NCBI GenBank assembly: GCA_018267915.1
Contig: JAFDXN010000011.1
Location: forward strand, 38,838-102,837
Direction of reading: 5' to 3'
DNA length: 64,000 nt
Origin: Bacteroidota bacterium
GTDB taxonomy: Bacteria > Bacteroidota > Bacteroidia > Chitinophagales > Chitinophagaceae
Below the pieces are notes generated by a model, which ran no database searches, had not been told where the DNA came from, and saw nothing but the letters and a program-made list of their open reading frames with translations. The translations under genes were made by a program, and so were the position numbers. Positions 57,632 to 64,000 of this stretch are shown here, piece after piece (position 1 is the stretch's first letter; every line of letters starts with the position of its first letter).

Positions 57632-58981
57632 ATGGAATTGACAGCGCTTACTGCCATCAGCCCGGTCGACGGGCGTTACCGTTCACAGTTATCTTCTTTA
57701 GCAGCTTATTTCTCAGAGTTCGGACTTATCCGCTACAGGGTAAGGGTTGAGGTGGAATATTTCCTCTTCCTTGCTGAGAAAAAGATCATCCAGCTACCGG
57801 CAAGCGTGAAGGCGGCAAAGTTGCGCGATATCTACGAGAGTTTTACGGAGGCGGATGCAGCGCAGATAAAAAGTATCGAGCGCACCACCAATCACGACGT
57901 AAAAGCAGTAGAATATTTCCTGAAGGAAAAGATCAAGGCGCTGGGTGGAGGAGAAAGCGTCGAATGGATACACTTCGGTCTCACCTCGCAGGATATTAAT
58001 AATACGGCAGTTCCGCTGTCATGGAAAGAAGCCCTTGAAGAACAATACCTGCCTGCCTTGCAAAACGTGATACTGAAGCTGAAAAAAATGGCGAAGGATT
58101 GGGCCGGCATTCCTATGTTGGCCCGCACACACGGGCAACCGGCATCGCCCACGACATTAGGAAAGGAATGGATGGTATTTGTAGAAAGACTTGAGGGGCA
58201 ATTGCGACAGTTATCGCACATACCATTTGCAGCTAAGTTCGGCGGCGCTACAGGCAATTTCAATGCGCACAACGTTGCGTTCCCTTCTGTTGACTGGCAA
58301 CGCTTTGGCAATGATTTCGTGAATAAGAAGCTGGGGCTCGAGCGCATGCAGTACACCACGCAGATAGAGCACTACGACAACATCGCAGCACAGTTCGATG
58401 CGCTCAAAAGGATCAATACCATCCTCATAGACTTCAGCCGCGATGTGTGGACCTATATATCCATGGAGTATTTTAAGCAGCAGGTGAAGAAGGATGAAGT
58501 TGGTTCGTCGGCTATGCCGCATAAAGTGAACCCCATAGATTTCGAAAATGCGGAAGGGAATCTTGGCATCGCCAATTCGCTTTACGAACATCTTTCGGCC
58601 AAGCTACCGATCAGCCGCCTGCAACGCGATCTTACGGATAGCACAGTGCTGCGCAATATAGGTGTGCCCATGGCGCATAGTTTCCTTGCCTTGCGTTCAC
58701 TTGAGAAAGGGCTGGGCAAGCTGTTGCTGAACAAAGACAAAATGCAGCAAGACCTGGAGCAAAACTGGGCAGTAGTTGCCGAGGCTATACAAACCATACT
58801 GCGCCGGGAAAATTATGAGCAGCCCTATGAGGCACTAAAGGCGTTAACCCGTGGCAAAGCGGGCATTAATAAGGCCGACATCCACCAATTCATCGATACA
58901 CTGAAAGTATCTGCAAAAGTGAAAAAGGAATTGAAGTCGATCACACCGCACAACTATACCGGTGTAAAATTCAAGATATAG
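57632..58981 (+). CDS. purB: Adenylosuccinate lyase
   Basis: A 449-residue enzyme used twice in purine synthesis, to release fumarate from SAICAR and from adenylosuccinate. Motifs: ALTAISPVDGRYRSQL, SIERTTNHDVKAVEYFLKEK, IHFGLTSQDINNTAVPL, ARTHGQPASPTTLGKE and the signature VGSSAMPHKVNPIDFENAEG. The start is certain, as the family N-terminus MELTALTAISPVDGRYR is intact and the -7 box lies 4 nt before it. The methyltransferase gene follows after 3 bp. Confidence 0.96.
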   Translation: MELTALTAISPVDGRYRSQLSSLAAYFSEFGLIRYRVRVEVEYFLFLAEKKIIQLPASVKAAKLRDIYESFTEADAAQIKSIERTTNHDVKAVEYFLKEKIKALGGGESVEWIHFGLTSQDINNTAVPLSWKEALEEQYLPALQNVILKLKKMAKDWAGIPMLARTHGQPASPTTLGKEWMVFVERLEGQLRQLSHIPFAAKFGGATGNFNAHNVAFPSVDWQRFGNDFVNKKLGLERMQYTTQIEHYDNIAAQFDALKRINTILIDFSRDVWTYISMEYFKQQVKKDEVGSSAMPHKVNPIDFENAEGNLGIANSLYEHLSAKLPISRLQRDLTDSTVLRNIGVPMAHSFLALRSLEKGLGKLLLNKDKMQQDLEQNWAVVAEAIQTILRRENYEQPYEALKALTRGKAGINKADIHQFIDTLKVSAKVKKELKSITPHNYTGVKFKI

Positions 58982-58984
58982 CGC

Positions 58985-60352
58985 GTGAAAGAACTGCCAC
59001 GCGAACTGCTCGAGGACCTGCAAAGGGTAAAGGGTTTTGATGAAGGCCCATTTATTGAGGCACACCGGCATGCGGCTTCGACATCGGTGCGCCTGCACCC
59101 AATAAAAGGTGCTTCTCTTTTTCGCGACGAGGAACGAGTGCCTTGGTGTGGTACGGGAAGGTATTTACCTCATCGTCCGGTTTTCACACTCGATCCTCTA
59201 TTTCATGCAGGCGCCTATTATGTGCAGGAGGCATCGTCGATGTTTCTAGAACATTTGATTCGTTCCCTTCTTCCAGACAGAAACAATTTGCGGGTGCTCG
59301 ATCTTTGCGCTGCGCCCGGCGGCAAAAGCACATTGCTCGCCTCACTGCTCGATGATAGCAGCTTGCTTATCTCGAATGAAGTTATCAGGACGAGGGCGTC
59401 TATCCTTGAAGAAAATGTGATACGCTGGGGCTATACCAACAACTGGGTAACGGGTAACGACCCGCGTGATTTTGCGGAGCTGCCGGGCTACTTCGATCTT
59501 ATTGTGGTTGACGCGCCATGCAGCGGTTCAGGCCTTTTTCGCAAAGACGAAAGGGCTATGGATGAATGGAGCGAAGCAAATGTGGCACTCTGCAGCCAAC
59601 GGCAGCAACGTATACTTGCTGATGTATGGCCTGCGCTAAAACAAGATGGCATATTGATCTACGCGACCTGCTCCTACTCTCCCCAGGAAGATGAGGAGAT
59701 GCTTGATTGGCTAATGAAAAGTTTCGATATAGTACCCCTCGAGGTAACCGTTCCAGGCTCATGGGGCATCGTTACTGCAAGTTCAGATCACGGTTCAAAA
59801 GGCTACCGTTTTTTCCCTGACAAAGTAAAAGGCGAAGGCTTCTTTATTGCTGCATTTCAAAAGAAAGAAACGGGCGCTACATTACGCCAACCCAAGTTCA
59901 AAGCTGTAAACGATAAGATGACACAGCAACAGGCGGCGCACTTGCTGAATGATAAGCAATATTTGTTCTTCCAGGCCGACAAAGAAACTTACAACGCTAT
60001 TTACCCGCAGCACGAAGCCGACTGGCATTTGCTGAAAGAAGCTGTGTACCTGCGTAAGTTAGGTCTGAACATTGGCAATCCGTCCCAAAAGGAATGGCTA
60101 CCATCACACGACACCGCCTTAAGCCTGGATAGAAATAAAGCCTTACCTGCAATCGAACTCAACAAGGACCAGGCGCTCCATTTTATGAAAAAAGAAGAAA
60201 TATCAATACCTGCACTTGCTAAAGGCTGGTATCTTGTTACTTTTGAGGGTGCAGGTTTGGGTTGGATCAAGTCGATTGGCACAAGGTTTAACAATTATTT
60301 ACCCAAACACTGGCGCATCCGCATGGACCTTCCACCTACGGATTGGGCATAA
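58985..60352 (+). CDS. RsmF-like rRNA cytosine-C5 methyltransferase
   Basis: A 455-residue methyltransferase of the NOL1/NOP2/Sun group, which methylates cytosine C5 in 16S rRNA. SAM-binding motif LDLCAAPGGKSTLLASLLDD; catalytic Cys in VVDAPCSGSGLFRKDE and the second Cys in IYATCSYSPQEDEEMLDWL. The C-terminal part, about 300-455, is a PUA-like RNA-binding region (LQFFQADKETYNAIYPQ-like and PALAKGWYLVTFEGAGLGW). It starts with GTG at 58985, 3 bp after purB, so is likely cotranscribed. Overall like E. coli RsmF/YebU, though the target base is not certain. Confidence 0.9.
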   Translation: MKELPRELLEDLQRVKGFDEGPFIEAHRHAASTSVRLHPIKGASLFRDEERVPWCGTGRYLPHRPVFTLDPLFHAGAYYVQEASSMFLEHLIRSLLPDRNNLRVLDLCAAPGGKSTLLASLLDDSSLLISNEVIRTRASILEENVIRWGYTNNWVTGNDPRDFAELPGYFDLIVVDAPCSGSGLFRKDERAMDEWSEANVALCSQRQQRILADVWPALKQDGILIYATCSYSPQEDEEMLDWLMKSFDIVPLEVTVPGSWGIVTASSDHGSKGYRFFPDKVKGEGFFIAAFQKKETGATLRQPKFKAVNDKMTQQQAAHLLNDKQYLFFQADKETYNAIYPQHEADWHLLKEAVYLRKLGLNIGNPSQKEWLPSHDTALSLDRNKALPAIELNKDQALHFMKKEEISIPALAKGWYLVTFEGAGLGWIKSIGTRFNNYLPKHWRIRMDLPPTDWA

Positions 60353-60392
60353 TTATTGTACCTTTCAGACTATTAAATTTTTATTCTTCAGC

Positions 60393-61415
60393 ATGTTCAG
60401 GATACTTTCCGCCGCATTCCTTTGCCTTTGTTTTTTTTCTGCATCTGCACAAGACGACGACAGCTTGTTCGTTAGTATCAAGAGCAAATCGTGGGTGTTG
60501 CCCTACACCACCGGCAATAATGAAACGGTTTTTGCCGTAGCCCGCCGCTTTCACGTGCCGCCCGCCGTGCTCGCAAGTATCAACAACGTCGATGCGAAAG
60601 GCAGCTTTCCTTCGCACAGCCACATCACAGTGCCGATAGCCGCGTATAATTTTTTGCGTGAGAAGGGTTACGACATGACCGATGCGCTACCGCTATATTA
60701 TGTTGTTACTGAAAATGACGACCTGCAGCGTATCAGTCATCTTTCAGGCGTATCGCAGCAGGTCATGGAGCGCTGGAACCGGCTGCCGGATAACAATATT
60801 TACATCGGCTCGCACATGTTCATCGGCTGGATACTGTATGATGCCACTTCGGGCACGCGCGGTGTCATTACGTCTTACGATGATGATCGACGTGCATCGC
60901 CACAGGCCAAAACAAATAGAAGTCTTGCAGAGAGCACCAATAGAAAACCCAACCCTGAATTGGAGTGGAGCGCAGCCGAGCAAAGGCAAGATAGCCGCGC
61001 ACACGTACAAATGGCTCCGGAAGAAAAACAAAACAGCAATGAGTCCAAACCCTGGCACGACACAGTGATCGTAATCAAAAAGAAGCAGGATACTACCCTC
61101 AACCCTTTCGAGCAATTGTACCTCACTCAAACCGGCAATGGCGTCAATGCAACAGTCGAAAAAGGCTCAGTCGCTTTTTTCAACTCGGCCGGTACGGCAC
61201 AGCATGTGTATTATGCCATGCACAACGAACTGGAGCGCGGGGTGATTTTGAAAGTTTACAACCCCGGGGATAACAAGACGGTCTATGCCAAGGTAATAGG
61301 CCCCTTGCCGGCAACCAAACAATACTATAATTGCATAATGGCACTTTCCTCAAATGCCAAAGAAGAATTAGGTCTGAAAGAAGACAAGGCCTGGTGTGAG
61401 GTTTCGCACCGCTAA
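60393..61415 (+). CDS. LysM-domain secreted protein
   Basis: A 340-residue exported protein. Signal peptide MFRILSAAFLCLCFFSASAQ, then a LysM-like region (LPYTTGNNETVFAVARRFHV, PPAVLASINNVDAKGS) at about 35-80 and a second LysM-like unit (YYVVTENDDLQRISHLSGVS, QQVMERWNRLPDNN) at about 115-160. A Glu/Arg/Lys-rich linker (about 170-240) leads to a C-terminal domain (FNSAGTAQHVYYAMHNELER, VYNPGDNKTVYAKVIGPLPA) that resembles an RlpA-like double-psi barrel. LysM binds peptidoglycan, so a wall-associated function is likely. Start at ATG 60393 as it opens the signal peptide; the longer frame to 60216 overlaps the preceding gene. Confidence 0.83.
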   Translation: MFRILSAAFLCLCFFSASAQDDDSLFVSIKSKSWVLPYTTGNNETVFAVARRFHVPPAVLASINNVDAKGSFPSHSHITVPIAAYNFLREKGYDMTDALPLYYVVTENDDLQRISHLSGVSQQVMERWNRLPDNNIYIGSHMFIGWILYDATSGTRGVITSYDDDRRASPQAKTNRSLAESTNRKPNPELEWSAAEQRQDSRAHVQMAPEEKQNSNESKPWHDTVIVIKKKQDTTLNPFEQLYLTQTGNGVNATVEKGSVAFFNSAGTAQHVYYAMHNELERGVILKVYNPGDNKTVYAKVIGPLPATKQYYNCIMALSSNAKEELGLKEDKAWCEVSHR

Positions 61416-61449
61416 ATTTTATATTATTGCGCTCTAGCCTGCTATTTGC

Positions 61450-62487
61450 ATGAAGGTCCTTGTTATCCGTTTTTCCTCTATTGGCGATATTGTGCTCACT
61501 ACTCCTGTTGTTCGTTGCCTCAAACAGCAGAAGGAAGCCCTGGAGCTGCATTATCTTACGAAGTCGGTCTTCAGGCTGATATTGGAAAACAATCCTTATA
61601 TCGACAAGGTGCATACACTGGACGAGGGCTTGTCCGCTGTCATCGAAGAACTGAAGAAGGAAAAATACGATTACGTTATCGACCTTCATCACAATGTCCG
61701 TACTCTAAGGGTGAAGCGGGCCCTGAATGTGATGAGCTACTCGTTCAACAAACTTAATGTACGGAAATGGCTGTTGGTCAATCTGAAGATCAACGTGATG
61801 CCCGACAAGAGTATTGTGGACCGTTATTTTGAGACAGTAAAGGCATTGGGTGTGGTGAATGATACAAAAGGACTTGATTATTTCATCCCGGAAGACGTAA
61901 AGGTTACTCACCAGGATGTGCCCATGAGCCACTGGGCAGGTTATGTTGGCTGCGTGATTGGTGGCTCATATAATACCAAAAAGTTCCCGGTTGCTAAGTG
62001 GAGAGAACTTCTCTCGCTGGTACCCTACCCTATAGTGCTTATGGGCGGACCTGAAGATCGTGATGAAGGCAGGCAGATCGCGGAACTAGACCCGGTAAGA
62101 ATATACAATGCCTGTGGCAAATTCAGCCTGAATGAGTCTGCCGAACTCGTGCGTTATGCCCGTTTGATCGTCAGTAACGATACAGGACTCATGCACATGG
62201 CTGCGGCGTTCAAAAAACCGATCATTTCACTCTGGGGCAATACATCACCATTATTCGGCATGTATCCATATTACGGATATAACAATCTACAAAGTCGTGT
62301 TGCGCCGCTTTCATACATACAGGAAAACAAACATTTGAATTGCCATCCTTGCAGCAAATTGGGATATAATAGATGCCCGAAGGGCCATTTCAAGTGTATG
62401 AATGAGTTAGACGTAACAGAAATATCCAACAAAATAAAAAATATATGGTTGCCCTCCCAACAAAACGGGGCTGTTGGCATGTCTTAA
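61450..62487 (+). CDS. Family 9 glycosyltransferase (heptosyltransferase-like)
   Basis: A 345-residue sugar transferase of the ADP-heptose:LPS heptosyltransferase family. N-terminus MKVLVIRFSSIGDIVLTTPV with the GDI/VLTTP motif; the donor domain has IGGSYNTKKFPVAKWRELLS, MGGPEDRDEGRQIAELD, IVSNDTGLMHMAAAFKKPII and LWGNTSPLFGMYP. It probably adds a sugar to LPS core or another surface glycan. Two Cys (LNCHPCSKLGYNRCPKGHFKC) near the C-terminus are unusual for the family and may bind metal. 35 bp after the LysM gene. Confidence 0.9.
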   Translation: MKVLVIRFSSIGDIVLTTPVVRCLKQQKEALELHYLTKSVFRLILENNPYIDKVHTLDEGLSAVIEELKKEKYDYVIDLHHNVRTLRVKRALNVMSYSFNKLNVRKWLLVNLKINVMPDKSIVDRYFETVKALGVVNDTKGLDYFIPEDVKVTHQDVPMSHWAGYVGCVIGGSYNTKKFPVAKWRELLSLVPYPIVLMGGPEDRDEGRQIAELDPVRIYNACGKFSLNESAELVRYARLIVSNDTGLMHMAAAFKKPIISLWGNTSPLFGMYPYYGYNNLQSRVAPLSYIQENKHLNCHPCSKLGYNRCPKGHFKCMNELDVTEISNKIKNIWLPSQQNGAVGMS

Positions 62488-62570
62488 TTTTTTTGCCTGG
62501 GTTTAAATTTCTTTGTATTTTGTAACCAAGTTATTTTAAGTATATTGTTCTTGCAATTTTTACATTCTAT

Positions 62571-64000
62571 ATGTTTATGAAACAACGTTTAAAGCACATA
62601 TTCCTGGTCTCACTTACCCTCTTGTTTTTTGTCCCAAAACAGGCAAAAGCTACGCACGCCGCGGGCGGTGAGATCATTTACGAATGGGTGAGCGATTCCA
62701 CATACAGGTTTTACCTGAAGTTCTATCGCGATTGCCAGGGTATTGATGCCCCGGCCAGTCAACTGATATGTGGTTACAATAGTTGTGATGGATATACCCT
62801 TAGTGCCACCATGCAGCGCCTGCTAACCCTGCCCGATGGTTCTCCTAACGGTAGTGAAGTGAGTCCCGGTTGTCCGGGTTATCCCACCGTATGTGCTGGC
62901 GGTACCCTTCCGGGCTATCGCGAGTGGTGGTATAGTACCACGTTTACGCTCCCCTCACGTTGCGACTCGTGGACATTTTATGTAGGGATCAATGCGAGAA
63001 ATAACGCTATAGGAAACCTGGTAAACCCAGGTTCTCAGACCTTATATATCGAAGCCAAGCTTAACAACTCAGTTGTCCAGAATGCGTCTTCTCCCTACTT
63101 CACGGTAAAGCCGGTGCCTTACACCTGTATCAACATTCCTTTTACTTACAATAATGGTGCAGTGGATCCGAATAACGATTCTCTGGTGTTTGACATTATC
63201 CAGCCTCGTACCGGGCCTACCAATTGCACTAACAATCCTGCTGCCGCTACGGATATTCCATTCGTAGCAGCCGCTCCTGCTTTCAACCTCACAGATAACC
63301 CCTTCCCAACCAACAATACTTTCGTTGTTAGCCCCTCAACAGGGCAGGAAAGCTTTACACCATCGCAGCAAGGGGTGTACGTGTTTACCACCAGGGTAAA
63401 AAAGTATCGTGCTAACCAGTTGCTTTCCGTGGTGATCAGGGATATACAGATCGTTATCACCAGTTGTAATGTGCCGCAACCGGCAGTGGCCGTCGACCAG
63501 GCCTCACTGGTAGGCTCTCAGTATGCAAACAACCAAATAGAAGGTTGTGCTACACAAAATTTCAGCTTCTGTTTCAATGCCACATCGCCGGATACCGGCG
63601 CCGTACTTGTAGTTACCGACAACCATACTACCACCGCCCCGGGATCAAACATGACTTACACCAACCAGTTTACAGATATCGTTACAGGCTGCTTTAACTG
63701 GACGCCCGGCACTACGGATACCGGCCTGCATGTGCTCACCATAACAGTAAAAGACTCCACTTGTCGCCCGCCGGGTATACCCATCACTCAAACCTTCGTG
63801 ATACCCGTGTACGTCTGGCCGATCACGCAGGCTACCGGCGACACTACCATATGTAATGGTGAAACCGCTCATCTTAATGTGAACGGAGGTACCAGCTTCA
63901 CCTGGTCTGTGATCTCAGGCGATGCTGCTTCCCTCACTTGCCCTACCTGCCAAAACAATGATGTTACACCGGCTGTTACTACCTTGTATAAGGTCGTCTC
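62571..64000 (+). CDS. Large gliding-type surface adhesin, 3'-truncated by window edge
   Basis: The frame is open for 476 codons to the window end. It starts MFMKQRLKHIFLVSLTLLFF (signal peptide; the ATG at 62577 is an equally good start) and continues THAAGGEIIYEWVSDSTYRF and YLKFYRDCQGIDAPA, the N-terminal pattern of the long PKD/HYR-type adhesins that end in CHU_C domains in gliding Bacteroidota. Immunoglobulin-like repeats follow, with LVFDIIQPRTGPTNC, VYVWPITQATGDTTICNGET and SFTWSVISGDAASLTCPTCQ. Many Cys are paired as in secreted proteins. The C-terminal sorting domain lies outside the window and is inferred. Confidence 0.82.
   Translation, partial: MFMKQRLKHIFLVSLTLLFFVPKQAKATHAAGGEIIYEWVSDSTYRFYLKFYRDCQGIDAPASQLICGYNSCDGYTLSATMQRLLTLPDGSPNGSEVSPGCPGYPTVCAGGTLPGYREWWYSTTFTLPSRCDSWTFYVGINARNNAIGNLVNPGSQTLYIEAKLNNSVVQNASSPYFTVKPVPYTCINIPFTYNNGAVDPNNDSLVFDIIQPRTGPTNCTNNPAAATDIPFVAAAPAFNLTDNPFPTNNTFVVSPSTGQESFTPSQQGVYVFTTRVKKYRANQLLSVVIRDIQIVITSCNVPQPAVAVDQASLVGSQYANNQIEGCATQNFSFCFNATSPDTGAVLVVTDNHTTTAPGSNMTYTNQFTDIVTGCFNWTPGTTDTGLHVLTITVKDSTCRPPGIPITQTFVIPVYVWPITQATGDTTICNGETAHLNVNGGTSFTWSVISGDAASLTCPTCQNNDVTPAVTTLYKVV

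Overview
The window is a stretch of ordinary chromosome from a member of the Bacteroidota, most likely the Chitinophagia/Chitinophagales (lineage is inference). The evidence is: at least seven secreted proteins that end in, or belong to families that carry, type IX secretion (T9SS) sorting domains; promoters of the Bacteroidota form (TTTG, 19-20 nt, TAnnTTTG); family-typical proteins such as DUF4270, DUF4286, OstA-like, ribosomal protein THX and the short GT5-like protein beside panC; and no Shine-Dalgarno at many starts. No phage, insertion sequence, CRISPR array, rRNA or complete mobile element was seen.

Layout. 1-13 kb is the accessory-looking part: a truncated asparagine synthase at the left edge, an AT-rich small membrane protein, two T9SS cargo proteins, a GlxA-type AraC regulator, small enzymes (VOC, GNAT, KTSC), an S1/P1 nuclease homologue, an ABC-2 permease and a sugar pair (GT4 and an SDR epimerase). 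It contains gene debris: a copy of the asnB 3' tail, a copy of the AraC 3' tail, an orphan T9SS tail and an ORF broken by one TAG. 13-31 kb is housekeeping: THX, HU, rsgA, a MacB/FtsX permease, atpG, pyk, panC, the GT5-like/DUF4270/glmS block, metK, a glycine-rich SprB-repeat adhesin and lysC. 31-38 kb is an envelope block on the minus strand: a TolB-propeller/Omp85-barrel protein, MlaD and OstA-like. 38-46 kb holds an MBL hydrolase, a double-PDZ protein, a lipoprotein, a response regulator facing a soluble PAS kinase, and a LamG adhesin. 46-51 kb has tRNA-Gln and the cell-elongation pair mrdA-rodA. 51-53 kb is an ECF sigma/anti-sigma/sensor operon. 53-62 kb holds fmt, aroQ, xerD, a type-B T9SS protein, purB, an RsmF-like methyltransferase, a LysM protein and a GT9. 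A large gliding-type adhesin runs off the right edge.

How the parts relate. The common theme is the cell surface: wall elongation (MrdA/RodA), amino-sugar supply (GlmS), glycan transfer (GT4, GT9, epimerase), outer-membrane lipid handling (MlaD, OstA-like, barrel protein) and T9SS-exported adhesins. Translation and central-metabolism genes are scattered singly between them, which is usual for this phylum.

No complete novel system was recognised. The points most worth following are: (a) two genes near the left end that each have a copy of their own 3' tail beyond a short cassette; (b) an S1/P1 nuclease that lacks all three ligands of one zinc site; (c) TAnnTTTG boxes 4-8 nt from several start codons and a perfect 12-bp inverted repeat abutting the divergent aroQ and xerD starts, which imply leaderless transcripts; (d) a 0.5-kb gene-free stretch at 7.8-8.3 kb with hairpins and iterated TCGGGCAT boxes; and (e) a 1124-residue protein joining a peptidase-MA-like domain, a TolB-like propeller and an Omp85-like barrel.
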